64,000 bases of DNA, taken from assembly GCF_028561755.1 (NCBI RefSeq), contig NZ_JAQQTD010000002.1:186001-250000 (forward strand), given 5' to 3'. The position numbers and the translations under genes are program-made. Source of the stretch: Altibacter sp. HG106 (GTDB lineage Bacteria > Bacteroidota > Bacteroidia > Flavobacteriales > Flavobacteriaceae). The notes under the pieces were generated by a model. That model was not told where the DNA came from, did no database searches, and saw only the letters and a list, made by a program, of their open reading frames with translations. Below, piece by piece: positions 50,721 to 60,193 of the stretch. Position 1 is the stretch's first letter; each line of letters opens with the position of its first letter.

Positions 50721-52163
50721 TTACTCATCCCACCAAACGGGAACGTTAATGCTATTGCCATTGGTCGCAGCAGCAGCGGCCGCATAGTTTTCAGCATTCA
50801 GAGCTTCTTCTTCCGCAGGGTATGGCATACGAATCGGGATTAACCCGTCATTCAAACTTGCTTGAACAGGGCGAAATTCCGGGAAACCGGTACGACGGTA
50901 TTCTACCCAGCCTTCATAACTATTGATCGTATTGGCGATCCATTTTTGAGTGATGATTTGCTGAAGGGGTTCGGTTCCCGGGGCATCATAAGCTGCGGGT
51001 CCTGTGAGGTACTCGGCGGGAAGCGGCGTATTCCAGTAGTCGAATGCCAGTTGCACTCCCGTTTCATAGAGTTGCTGGGCGTCGGCGGCTATGAGTCCGC
51101 GTGCTGCCGCTTCCGCCAAACAGAAGTAGGTCTCCCATGCCGTCATAAAATTAGCGTCCAGCAAGGCCGTATTTTCACGAAAGATCGTACCGGCCAGCGA
51201 ATATTCAGCCAACTCGATAGAGGTAGAGGAGGCGTCGATACCGTTGATTAGGCCGTTGTATGCTTCCGAAGAAGCATTTTCAAAAGGCCGGAATAACACG
51301 CCAATTCTAGGGTCTTCCAGTCCAATCATTAGGTCTTCCATGGTTTCCGACAGCACGAAATTATTAAAATCGCCAATACGCAATTGTGCCAACCGAAAGT
51401 TATTAGGCTCGGTATTGGTGAAATTGAAGATGGCATTTTGGTCGTTCGTACTGATAAAATTACCTTCGGAAAAAATAGCTTGCAATTCGCCTGCCACATC
51501 TTCTCTTCCGGATATACGAAGCAAGTGCCTGATCTTTAAAGAGTTTCCGAAGCGAATCCAGCTTTCTAAATTGCCGTTAAAGAGAATATCTCCCTCCAGG
51601 GCGATGACATCGTCATACGTTGCTAACGCTTCAAGAGCACGATCTAAGTTATCTAGGATTCCTCCTTCCTGAAGGTAAATATCGCGTTGTGCATCATAGG
51701 CCGGCCGAACCGTCCCATTGGTGCCATTAAACGCTTCGAAATACGGCACGTCTCCAAACAAGTCGGTGAGCTGTCCTGCAAGATATGCTTTCATAATTCG
51801 CGACGGACCTTCATATATGGCATTGGTAGGTTCGTTGAGCGCCCGCTGCAGCATGATTTCGTTATCTCGAAGGTTTTGATATAAAATGGGCCAGGGATTG
51901 CCACCAAGTTGTGGCGATTTAAGGGCATGACGATCAAATAGGTTGAAATCGATGGCGGTGCGATGTTGCGAAAGTAGATCTCCAGCAACAAAACCCTCAT
52001 AACTTAATTCATCTCCAGTATTATACAGAACCTGCCGCAATAATAGCGATGGTTGCACCGAGTTGGGCGCATTCGGATTGGTATTCAATTCTTCAAAATC
52101 TTGGGTACATCCCAACGTCATGAAGAAGGCTAGCAATAATAAAGTATAGTGTCTTGTATTCAT
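50721..52163 (-). CDS. SusD/RagB-family outer-membrane lipoprotein
   Basis: A 480-aa lipoprotein from the ATG at 52163 (MNTRHYTLLLLAFFMTLGC; Cys near residue 19). SusD signatures: FEELNTNPNAPN at the N-terminus, a TPR-rich helical body (for example LTDLFGDVPYFEAFN) and WRNKxx-like segments near residue 200. It caps the SusC channel and binds extracellular ligand. It is 10 nt after susC, but here is embedded in an arsenosugar gene set rather than a polysaccharide utilisation locus: no glycosidase is adjacent. Confidence 0.88.
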   Translation of the reverse strand: MNTRHYTLLLLAFFMTLGCTQDFEELNTNPNAPNSVQPSLLLRQVLYNTGDELSYEGFVAGDLLSQHRTAIDFNLFDRHALKSPQLGGNPWPILYQNLRDNEIMLQRALNEPTNAIYEGPSRIMKAYLAGQLTDLFGDVPYFEAFNGTNGTVRPAYDAQRDIYLQEGGILDNLDRALEALATYDDVIALEGDILFNGNLESWIRFGNSLKIRHLLRISGREDVAGELQAIFSEGNFISTNDQNAIFNFTNTEPNNFRLAQLRIGDFNNFVLSETMEDLMIGLEDPRIGVLFRPFENASSEAYNGLINGIDASSTSIELAEYSLAGTIFRENTALLDANFMTAWETYFCLAEAAARGLIAADAQQLYETGVQLAFDYWNTPLPAEYLTGPAAYDAPGTEPLQQIITQKWIANTINSYEGWVEYRRTGFPEFRPVQASLNDGLIPIRMPYPAEEEALNAENYAAAAAATNGNSINVPVWWDE

Positions 52164-52173
52164 GATCGTATAT

Positions 52174-55100
52174 TTAAAAGTTAATGCCTGCTTTGAAGCC
52201 AAAGCTTCGTGTGGTTGCGTAGCTCATGTCTTCTACACCGCTCACGAAGGTGTTCCCTTGAATGGCGTATTGCTCCGGGTCAAAATGTGGGATGTCTGAA
52301 ATGGCGAACAAATTTCTTCCAATCAGTGCCACGCTTATTTCTGCTCCCTCTTCCAAGCCCAGAAATCCATCCCTTGTGGTAAAAGAATAGCCCAACGAGA
52401 ATTGCCTTAATTTAATAAAGGAGGCATCATAAGTGTTATTTTCTTCGTGATTTCGATCGTAGAATTGTCGGTAATAGGTTTCGGCGGGAACGGCCGTGGT
52501 ATTCGGTACATATTCTGGGTTTTCGGCCGTTCCTATATTTACCACTCCCTGAGGTACGATGCCTGCTTCCGGGCGATTGGCCGTTTCAGCGAGTTGTCCT
52601 CCTACCGTGGCCAGGGCGCGGGTTCGTGATACGAGCTCACCGCCTTGACGCCAGTCGAATAAGAAATTGAGATTCCAGTTCTTATACTGAAAGTCATTGT
52701 TCCACCCCAGGGTGAAATCGGGGTTATAGTTTCCTATTTTCCGAAGCGTATTATCAGCGATATAGCTGCCGCTCTCGGTCAAAATGAAGTCACCATTTTC
52801 GTTTTTTAGATAGCCGGTACCATAAATATCTCCAATTTCGCCTCCTTCTTCCACCTGAAACCACACGGTTTGATCGGCGCTGTCGTAAATTCTACTGAAG
52901 GCCAACGTAAGGCGGCCATCGGTTTGCGGTAATTCTTCGACTATGGAGGTATTGGTACTGAAATTAAACGTAGAGGTCCATCTCAGGTTTTGGTTGCGAA
53001 CAGGTATGAGTTGTGCAATAAGTTCTACCCCTCGTGTACGTACTTTCCCACCGTTTACTACTTGTTGCTCGTAGCCGGAAGAAATAGCAATAGGCAGAGA
53101 AATAATTTGGTTTTCGGTGAGGGCGTTGTAGTACGTTACATCAAAATTCAGACGGTCTCTAAAAAAACGGATATCTCCTCCAAATTCGTAGGAAGTAGTT
53201 TGCTCCGGTTTCAGATTGGGATTCGGAATAAAATCCTGATCGCTAAACGTGGCTTGTCCGTTAAAGGGTGTTTGCGAGACAAAAGCTCCACTGGTTTGGT
53301 ACGGATTGGTGTCGTTCCCCACCTGTGCTACGCTGGCGCGAAGTTTCAGAAAGGAAAAGACATCGGGTAACGATGCTGCTTCCGACAAAACAAAGCTAGC
53401 CGAGACCGAGGGATAGAAAAAGGACGTTCCGTCTACCGAAAACGGGGTGGCTAGCGCACTGGACCAATCGTTTCTTCCCGTAATGTCCAAGAACAGATAA
53501 TCTTCATAGCCTAATTTTAGCAAACCGTAGAGAGAGTTGATCCGTTTTTCGGATTGGAATTGAAATACTTCAATAGGTGCTGCGGCATTGTTCAAATTAA
53601 AAATACCGGGTTGGGCCAGTGCCACTGTTTGCGATTGTTTGGTACTGGCTTTTTGGTCGAAACGGTTACCTCCAGCAGATAGATTAAACGAAACGGGACC
53701 CCATTGATCTTCGTATTTTATCAGGAAATCGGTATTTACTTCGCGATAACTCACGTCGTGTTCGGCGTATCCACCATTCTGGAAACGGTTACTGCTGAAA
53801 GCCCTGCGCAGCTTCCGAAGCTCGGTGGAATAATCAATTCCGGTGCGTACCGAAACACTCAATTTATCGGTGAGGTGTTTTTGCCAGGAGAGATTTCCGA
53901 AGACACGATCACGCTCAAAGGAATTTCGGTTTTCATACAAGATAAAATACGGATTGTCAAAAAACGTATAATTAAACGAATACTGTTGTACATCCTGAAG
54001 TCCCGGCTGCCAGTAGTCTCGTAGATTACGAATGTTTAGCGAACGCGGGCCCCACGCGACCAACGAATAATTTACATTTTCACTTCCATAGCCATTAGAA
54101 GGTCGGTTGTCACTTTGAGAATGCACATAATTGATCGACGCATTGAATTCCGACTTTTCCGTAGGTTTAAAATTGAGTCGTGCCGCAGCTGTTTGTCGGT
54201 CTAAATTGACACCGGGAATAATCGATTCACTACGGAGGTCGGTGAACGAAAGTCGGTAATGCCCGGTTTCAAAGCGATTGGAAACCGCCAGGTTGTTGAT
54301 GGTAGTAATACCGGTTTCATAAAAATCCTTCAAATTGTCTGGATTTGAAACGAAGGGTGTAGGCGTAATGTCCAGTCCGTTGTACAGTGCCGTATCGCCA
54401 CCGCGCACAATACTTCCGTCAGGAAGCACTACCGGACTATCGTATTGTGGAATGAGTAACCCCTGATCTAAACGAGGTCCCCAAGAATAGGTGATGTTAT
54501 CGTTGATGCCGCCACCTAATCCATCTACGTATTCAAATTGACCACTGTTTCCTTGTCCGAATGAATTTTGAAACTCAGGAAGCTGAAACGCCCTGTCAAT
54601 AAAAAGAGAGGTATTAAAACTCACGCCAATTCCTTTCTTTTGGCTACCATCTTTTGTTTCAATAACAATCACTCCGTTGCTCGCTCTGGAACCGTACAGG
54701 GCGGCGGCAGTAGGGCCTTTAAGTACCGTCACCGACGCGATGTCATCGGGGTTCACTTCCATAGCGCCGTTTCCGAAGTCAATTTCTTGAAACCCGGCGG
54801 CCGCTTCATTGGTCACGTTCAACACGGTGGTGTTATTAATGGGCGTTCCATCTACAATGAACAACGGATTGTTGTTAGAAAAAGAGGATTCACCCCGAAT
54901 GGAAATACGCGAACTTGAACCTACCCCGGTGGGTCCCGGAGTAATAGTGACCCCCGCTAGTTTTCCCGTCAGGTTATCTAAAAAGTTCACTGCTTTCACT
55001 TCGTTGATTTCTTCGGAAGCAAGGCGTTGCACGGTATATCCAAGCTCCTTGGTTTCCCGTTCGAGTCCGAGAGCCGTAATGACCACCTCGTCCAAACTGG

Positions 55101-55386
55101 TGGTCGCCTCAAGCAAGGGAACGTCAATTCGGGTGCGTGTACCTACGGTTTCTGTACGGGTTTGATAGCCAATGGCAGAGAATTGCAAAGTGTCTTCTTG
55201 ATTTGTTACTTCAATGGTATAATTACCGTCCTCGTTGGTGGTTGTAGCTTCGCCGTTGGACGCTAGCACCGTCACAAAAGGTACGGTTTCATTGGTAGGA
55301 ACGCGAGTCACGGTTCCTTCTATGGTGATTTGTGCATGTGTTACAGAAACAAACAGTAACAGAAGCACGAGATAATATTGCTTCAT
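52174..55386 (-). CDS. SusC/RagA-family TonB-dependent outer-membrane transporter
   Basis: A 1070-aa protein: signal peptide (ending THAQ), carboxypeptidase-regulatory-like domain (ITIEGTVTRVPTNETVPFV), a TonB-box-containing region (TTSLDEVVITALG), plug domain with SIRGESSFSNNNPLFIVDGTPI and a 22-strand barrel ending FKAGINF. It imports a ligand bound by the downstream SusD using TonB energy. The unit sits between arsS/DUF2064 and a Na+ symporter, so the cargo may be an arsenical, an arsenosugar breakdown product or another cofactor of the pathway. Confidence 0.9.
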   Translation of the reverse strand: MKQYYLVLLLLFVSVTHAQITIEGTVTRVPTNETVPFVTVLASNGEATTTNEDGNYTIEVTNQEDTLQFSAIGYQTRTETVGTRTRIDVPLLEATTSLDEVVITALGLERETKELGYTVQRLASEEINEVKAVNFLDNLTGKLAGVTITPGPTGVGSSSRISIRGESSFSNNNPLFIVDGTPINNTTVLNVTNEAAAGFQEIDFGNGAMEVNPDDIASVTVLKGPTAAALYGSRASNGVIVIETKDGSQKKGIGVSFNTSLFIDRAFQLPEFQNSFGQGNSGQFEYVDGLGGGINDNITYSWGPRLDQGLLIPQYDSPVVLPDGSIVRGGDTALYNGLDITPTPFVSNPDNLKDFYETGITTINNLAVSNRFETGHYRLSFTDLRSESIIPGVNLDRQTAAARLNFKPTEKSEFNASINYVHSQSDNRPSNGYGSENVNYSLVAWGPRSLNIRNLRDYWQPGLQDVQQYSFNYTFFDNPYFILYENRNSFERDRVFGNLSWQKHLTDKLSVSVRTGIDYSTELRKLRRAFSSNRFQNGGYAEHDVSYREVNTDFLIKYEDQWGPVSFNLSAGGNRFDQKASTKQSQTVALAQPGIFNLNNAAAPIEVFQFQSEKRINSLYGLLKLGYEDYLFLDITGRNDWSSALATPFSVDGTSFFYPSVSASFVLSEAASLPDVFSFLKLRASVAQVGNDTNPYQTSGAFVSQTPFNGQATFSDQDFIPNPNLKPEQTTSYEFGGDIRFFRDRLNFDVTYYNALTENQIISLPIAISSGYEQQVVNGGKVRTRGVELIAQLIPVRNQNLRWTSTFNFSTNTSIVEELPQTDGRLTLAFSRIYDSADQTVWFQVEEGGEIGDIYGTGYLKNENGDFILTESGSYIADNTLRKIGNYNPDFTLGWNNDFQYKNWNLNFLFDWRQGGELVSRTRALATVGGQLAETANRPEAGIVPQGVVNIGTAENPEYVPNTTAVPAETYYRQFYDRNHEENNTYDASFIKLRQFSLGYSFTTRDGFLGLEEGAEISVALIGRNLFAISDIPHFDPEQYAIQGNTFVSGVEDMSYATTRSFGFKAGINF

Positions 55387-55441
55387 AAATGATTTTTGAG
55401 ATATGCGATACCGCTACTAGGCGGAGAAAAAATTGAAATCG

Positions 55442-56122
55442 TTAGTATATCGCAATCGGAGACCCTTTATTCAACGGTTTTTTATAGAAAAGTTGGGATA
55501 TGAGGTTGGAATGATAGCCCCAAGTAAGCTGAGTCTTTCCAAAGAGTGAATTGAGTACTTGTTTTAGAACATTAGAGAGCGACTGAAATGCATCAAGGAA
55601 ATAGCGCGCGTCTTGCAGCCTATCCAAATCTCGAAGTCGGTTTAAAAAATGAACCGCTGCGCCTTGTAGTTTACATTGAGCCGCAATCGATCTCAAGAGG
55701 GATGAAGTTTGCCAGGGCATTGACGCCAATTGCGAGCGACAGTATTGCGACCGGTGTAAACCCAACAAGTAATACCCTCCATCGGCGGAGGGTCCAAAAA
55801 CAACCGAATCTTTTTCTAATTGTTTATCCGCTTGCTTTAGGTGAGCTGCAGTGAGTTGTGGTGTATCGTTTCCAATAGTAATAATACGGTCGTATCCCTG
55901 AGCGAACACCGTTTCAATAGCATTGAGATACCGTTCGCCGAAAGTAGTTCCCATTTGTTGTTCTTCGGAAAGAATCACATAAGGGAGTCCGCTGCGCTTT
56001 ACAGTGCGTAGCGTTTGTGCATTGAGTTCCTCAAAAAGTTGTGAGGCGCCTACGAATGGTTTCCGAAGGGCTTCCTGCGCAGCTGACTGCGCAAAGATAA
56101 GTATGGCGGTGGTTGGTTTGAT
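55442..56122 (-). CDS. DUF2064-family protein (copy b), start codon not recognisable
   Basis: The usual start codons available are a GTG at 55978 (178 aa) and later ones. The family N-terminus, however, continues upstream in the same open frame for about 48 codons: KPTTAILIFAQSAAQEAL and SQLFEELNAQTLRTVKRSGL, matching the opening strand and helix of DUF2064. The frame is closed upstream by TAA at 56129-56131, and no ATG, GTG or TTG lies between. I therefore end the feature at an ATC (56122) before KPTT, a non-standard or lost start. The core GNDTPQL and FGPSADGGYYLLGL is intact. It follows arsS in the same frame. Confidence 0.7.
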   Translation of the reverse strand: MKPTTAILIFAQSAAQEALRKPFVGASQLFEELNAQTLRTVKRSGLPYVILSEEQQMGTTFGERYLNAIETVFAQGYDRIITIGNDTPQLTAAHLKQADKQLEKDSVVFGPSADGGYYLLGLHRSQYCRSQLASMPWQTSSLLRSIAAQCKLQGAAVHFLNRLRDLDRLQDARYFLDAFQSLSNVLKQVLNSLFGKTQLTWGYHSNLISQLFYKKPLNKGSPIAIY

Positions 56123-56134
56123 CTTTTTTTAGTA

Positions 56135-57199
56135 TTAGGTTACCGAGCCTTGACAACTGCTTCCTGAGCCTGCCGTGCATCCGTAGCAGTGTTGTGAGAT
56201 AATAATGTTTCTGTCATTCAGTATGTCTTCGTTATAATCTGAAATATGTTTGACGTCACTCGCTGCTTTTAAGCCCAGCATCTGATTAAAATCACAGTCG
56301 TATAAATACCCATCCCAACTTATGGAGAGGGTATTGGTACACATCACATTTTTGACAGCTGCGGGGTTATACGCTTCCACTAACTGATACATATAGTCCT
56401 CGTAGTTTTCTGAAGCAATCAAATAATCGAGAAAGCGAGAGATCGGTAAATTTGTGATAGCAAAAAGATTATGGAACTGAATCCCAAAATCTTCTAACAA
56501 GGCTTTTTTGAAATCACGCTCCATGCTGGCCTGGTCTGAGGGTAAAAAAGCACCGCTGGGGTTGTAGACCAAGTCGAGGCGTAAGTCACTATCAGGCATT
56601 CCATAGCCAATGGCATTGAGGTCTTTGAGCGCTTGAATTGAAGCGTCGAAAACTCCGTCACCCCTTTGTTTGTCAGTTTTGCCGCGTGTCCAATGTGGCA
56701 TACTGCTCACGACGTGAACATTGTGCTTTTTAAAGAATTCAGGGAGGTCATAATACTTTTTATTCGCTCGAATGATCGTCAGGTTACTACGTACAATGAA
56801 GTCCTGGATACCCGCTTTGCTGGCTTCTTCTACGAATCGGCGAAAATTAGGGTTCATTTCGGGGGCGCCTCCGGTTAAGTCGAGCGTATGTGCTCCCGTA
56901 TTTTTGATGACCTCTAGACACTGTTCCATGGTTTCCCAGGTCATGATTTCCTTTCGATCGGGTCCAGCGTCTACGTGGCAGTGTTCGCACACCTGATTAC
57001 ACATATAGCCTACATTAATCTGAAGAATTTCTAACTTCTTTGGGCGTAAGGGGAACTGCCCCGATTCTTTTATTTTTTTAGCAAAGGTGGGAAGTTCTCC
57101 GTCTTTAAAAATTCCATTGGATAGAATTTCAAGTTGGCGTTCCCCTTCGGCTAAGTCACTTTTTCTACGTTTAAGAGATTGGGTTTTTACTTTCGTCAT
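56135..57199 (-). CDS. arsS: Arsenosugar biosynthesis radical SAM protein
   Basis: A 354-aa radical SAM enzyme. The cluster-binding CxxxCxxC is in YMCNQVCEHCHVDAG near residue 67. The GGE-like motif appears as LDLTGGAPEMNP near residue 112. The C-terminal half has further Cys (VMCTNTLSISWDGYLYDCDFN and HCYGCTAGSGSSCQG) for an auxiliary cluster. It would add the 5'-deoxyadenosyl group of SAM to a methylated arsenical, giving 5'-dimethylarsinoyl-adenosine. It starts 3 nt after the AhpD-like gene. Confidence 0.9.
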   Translation of the reverse strand: MTKVKTQSLKRRKSDLAEGERQLEILSNGIFKDGELPTFAKKIKESGQFPLRPKKLEILQINVGYMCNQVCEHCHVDAGPDRKEIMTWETMEQCLEVIKNTGAHTLDLTGGAPEMNPNFRRFVEEASKAGIQDFIVRSNLTIIRANKKYYDLPEFFKKHNVHVVSSMPHWTRGKTDKQRGDGVFDASIQALKDLNAIGYGMPDSDLRLDLVYNPSGAFLPSDQASMERDFKKALLEDFGIQFHNLFAITNLPISRFLDYLIASENYEDYMYQLVEAYNPAAVKNVMCTNTLSISWDGYLYDCDFNQMLGLKAASDVKHISDYNEDILNDRNIIISQHCYGCTAGSGSSCQGSVT

Positions 57200-57202
57200 A
57201 AA

Positions 57203-57535
57203 TTATCCGTCCAGTTTATTCACTTTATTCATCATCATCACTCCATGTACGAGGCTCGCTCCTCCTTTGATCGCTGCTCCAGCATGAATGGCTTCCATCA
57301 TTTCGGCCTTGGTAACCCCTCGTTGTAAGGCATCTTTAGTGTAGGCATCGATACAATACGGGCACTGTTCGGTGTGGGCAACGGCCAGGGCGATGAGTGA
57401 TTTTTCACGAGCTGTAAGAGCCCCGTCTTCAAAAACGGTCCCATACCAGTCAAAGAACTTATCGCCTAATTCTTCACTCCATTCTGTAATCTTGCCGAAT
57501 TTCCGAAGATCCTTCGGATCATAATAGGTAGACAT
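57203..57535 (-). CDS. Arsenosugar-associated AhpD-like protein
   Basis: A 110-aa carboxymuconolactone decarboxylase/AhpD-fold protein. The redox CxxC is in HTEQCPYCIDAYTK near residue 57, followed by the helical motif EMMEAIHAGAAIKGGASLVHG. This corresponds to the peroxidase-like family (TIGR04169) tied to arsenosugar loci. It is the first gene of the minus-strand run and has 3 nt to arsS. It may reduce an arsenical or peroxide by its dithiol. The gene carries a TTCCGAAG word in inverted arrangement at 57501-57518. Confidence 0.85.
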   Translation of the reverse strand: MSTYYDPKDLRKFGKITEWSEELGDKFFDWYGTVFEDGALTAREKSLIALAVAHTEQCPYCIDAYTKDALQRGVTKAEMMEAIHAGAAIKGGASLVHGVMMMNKVNKLDG

Positions 57536-57649
57536 GCCTGTATTTTTTAATAGTTACGAACTTATGAGGGTTTCGGTTTTTACCGATGTGCGTAAATATA
57601 GGGAAGAAGTCGACAATACCCTTGAGAACTTACAAAAACCTCTGTACTA

Positions 57650-58402
57650 TTAATCGAAGCTGTAGGTTAGACCCGTTGTAAAGTCGTATTGAGAGTTGGG
57701 AATCCCCACCGCTGGAAACGCATCGTATACAAAAGTATAGCGTGTGGTAAGGGCCAGGCTGTTGATGAGTGTGACGACAAGGGAACTCTGACTCGATATT
57801 CGGTAGTCGCTAAACCCTCCTAAATCCGGCTGATAGTACGTGGTGCTTACAAAGGTGATACGATCGGATGGGTAAAGGCTGAACGACAGGTAAGCACTTC
57901 CTCGGAAATCTCGTTGCAAGGGTGTAATTCCATCGGCTACTTCTTCGTATTCATACATCACCAAGGTTCCGGCATAAAATTTATATTTTTCTGAATCGGT
58001 CAATTTGAAGCGGGGTCCAGCCCCAATCAAACCTCTAAAGTCGATTAAATTCACTTTGTTGTACTGTCCTTGTAAAAAGAACTCCCAGGCAATGCGCGGA
58101 TGGAAACGGTAGTTATACCGAAGGTGGGAAATAAAACTATTGCTAAAATCTTGACCTTCGATCTTTTGGAAATCTACATCATTCTTAAATAGAAGAAGAT
58201 GGGGCTTGTTCTTGTATTGAATATGAACATCACTTCCAAAAGTGACAAAATCATTCACATTGCGCTTGAGCGCAAAATTGGCACCTACATAGCCCGACCA
58301 GCCCGAAGTGTCGGTTACTTTTCGCAGGGATTCTACATTGAGGATTTGGGCATGCAATGCTGTGGAAAAGCAAACGCATAGCGCTATTAAGAAAAATTTC
58401 AT
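57650..58402 (-). CDS. DUF481 outer-membrane protein
   Basis: A 250-aa protein with a signal peptide (MKFFLIALCVCFSTALHAQ). Alternating beta-strand patterns (HIQYKNKPHLLLFKND, YRFHPRIAWEFFLQGQYN, TYYQPDLGGFSDYRIS, closing FTTGLTYSFD) match DUF481, a porin-like family. It starts divergently from the SglT-like symporter gene. No substrate is known. It is probably not part of the arsenosugar operon, being upstream of its first gene by over 100 nt on the same strand. Confidence 0.8.
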   Translation of the reverse strand: MKFFLIALCVCFSTALHAQILNVESLRKVTDTSGWSGYVGANFALKRNVNDFVTFGSDVHIQYKNKPHLLLFKNDVDFQKIEGQDFSNSFISHLRYNYRFHPRIAWEFFLQGQYNKVNLIDFRGLIGAGPRFKLTDSEKYKFYAGTLVMYEYEEVADGITPLQRDFRGSAYLSFSLYPSDRITFVSTTYYQPDLGGFSDYRISSQSSLVVTLINSLALTTRYTFVYDAFPAVGIPNSQYDFTTGLTYSFD

Positions 58403-58504
58403 TGGTTAGTTTTGAGTTTAAAATTAGTGAAATGTCTCGGAACACGGTTGACATGAAAAAAATTCCTACTTTTAAGAATTCATTAACAACCAAAAAACAA
58501 CTAC

Positions 58505-60181
58505 ATGGGCGAACTCAACCCTCTCGATCTGGTCGTAATTATCGGTTATTTTATCTTGGTATTCGGAATTGCGTGGTATGTTACTAAAAAGGAAAAGGCG
58601 GGATCTGACTCCTCCCATTACTTCTTAGGCGGAAGAAACCTGGGGTGGTTCGCTATTGGAGCGTCGCTCTTTGCCAGTAATATTGGTTCAGAACACCTTA
58701 TTGGACTCTCAGGCGCGGGAGCTCGCGGTGCCTTTCCGGAAGCACAATTTGAAATATTAGCGGCTCTCATTCTTTTATTGCTAGGATGGGTCTTTGTTCC
58801 TTTCTATATTAAAAGTGGGGTGTTTACCATGCCCGAATTCTTAGAGAAGCGGTACAACCGTGGGGCGCGCACCTACCTTTCTATCATTTCTATTATTTCG
58901 TATGTGCTCACCAAAATCTCTTTTACCATATTCGCGGGCGCTTTGGTATTTGAGGTACTCCTTGGAATCCCCTTTTGGACGGGAGCCATTATTACTGTAT
59001 TTGCTACCGGACTGTATACTGTGTTTGGCGGACTCAAAGCTGTGATCTATACCGATATGGTGCAGAGTATCATCTTTATTCTGGGAGGGGTAGCCGCAAC
59101 CTATTTTGGCTTGCAAGCCATTGGAGGATGGGATAATGTGCTCCTCGCTATTGAAGACAACGCGCCTAGCCCGGATACTTTTATGAGCTTATGGCGGAAC
59201 GAAGAATACCCATGGACCGGAGTGCTCCTAGGAGCCCCCATTTTAGGAATCTGGTATTGGTGTACCGACCAATTTATCGTGCAACGGGTCCTTTCCGCAA
59301 AAAATATAAAAACCGCGCGTCAAGGAACTATTTTCGGCGGATTCTTAAAATTATTACCCTTGTTTATTTTTATCATCCCCGGAATCATCGCCTACGCCTT
59401 ATCGGTCACTGAATATCCCGACCTGTTTACTATCGAGAATCCTATTACCGGAGAAACGAAAACTACTACCGATGCCGCACTACCCGCTTTGATTTTACAG
59501 GTAATGCCGGTAGGGATCAAAGGCTTAATGGTCGCCGGATTTCTGGCGGCGCTTATGAGTTCGCTGTCGAGTGTTTTTAATAGTACCTCTACCTTGTTTA
59601 CATTCGACTTCTATAAGCAATGGCGTCCGGGTGCTTCTGAAAAGGAATTGGTGAATGTAGGTCGGTTGGCTACCATCGCTCTTGTACTGGTAGGATTGGC
59701 CTGGATACCCTTTATGCAGAAATTAACGGAAGGCGGCGGTATCTATCGGTATTTGCAAAGCGTACAGGCGTATATTTCACCACCCATTGCGGCGGCATTC
59801 TTGCTGGGAATCTTTTATAAGAAAATCAACGGAAAAGGTGCGTTGGCTGCCTTGTGGGCTGGTTTTATCTTAGGAATTGGTCGCCTCGTTCTGGAATATA
59901 TGAGTCAGGAAGGCGGAATGAGCCTTTCGGATACGTCGCTACTAGGAACGCTGGTTACCATGAACTTTTTGCACTATGCCATCTTCTTGTTCGTGGTAAG
60001 TGTTTCTATCATGGTTGTGGTAAGTTTGGCGACACAGGCCACGGCCAAGCCGGTAGACGGACAATTGGTCTATCAACGACATGTGTCGCAAGCGGGACCT
60101 TCGATGTTCCGAAGCAAAGAATTTTTGCTCACCGTGCTCATCATCGTGATCGTCTTAGCTCTGTGGTGGATTTTTAGATAG
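58505..60181 (+). CDS. SglT-like sodium/sugar symporter (SSS family)
   Basis: A 558-aa membrane protein with about 14 helices. Features of SglT-type symporters: FLGGRNLGWFAIGASLFASNIGSEHLIGLSGAGA (TM1-2), YTVFGGLKAVIYTDMVQSII, GIWYWCTDQFIVQRVL (the sugar-site and QxxVQR motif) and AALMSSLSSVFNSTSTLF (Na+ site). It imports glucose, galactose or a similar sugar with Na+. It converges on the PfkB kinase 12 nt away, next to a sucrose-type set. Confidence 0.88.
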   Translation: MGELNPLDLVVIIGYFILVFGIAWYVTKKEKAGSDSSHYFLGGRNLGWFAIGASLFASNIGSEHLIGLSGAGARGAFPEAQFEILAALILLLLGWVFVPFYIKSGVFTMPEFLEKRYNRGARTYLSIISIISYVLTKISFTIFAGALVFEVLLGIPFWTGAIITVFATGLYTVFGGLKAVIYTDMVQSIIFILGGVAATYFGLQAIGGWDNVLLAIEDNAPSPDTFMSLWRNEEYPWTGVLLGAPILGIWYWCTDQFIVQRVLSAKNIKTARQGTIFGGFLKLLPLFIFIIPGIIAYALSVTEYPDLFTIENPITGETKTTTDAALPALILQVMPVGIKGLMVAGFLAALMSSLSSVFNSTSTLFTFDFYKQWRPGASEKELVNVGRLATIALVLVGLAWIPFMQKLTEGGGIYRYLQSVQAYISPPIAAAFLLGIFYKKINGKGALAALWAGFILGIGRLVLEYMSQEGGMSLSDTSLLGTLVTMNFLHYAIFLFVVSVSIMVVVSLATQATAKPVDGQLVYQRHVSQAGPSMFRSKEFLLTVLIIVIVLALWWIFR

Positions 60182-60193
60182 CGGAACGAAGGC

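Noticed and set aside
56124-56131. A-AAA-AAG slippery heptamer as a programmed frameshift joining arsS to DUF2064b
   Set aside because: The arsS frame already ends at TAA 56135-56137, and the DUF2064 frame is the same frame, closed by a second TAA. No frame change is needed or useful.
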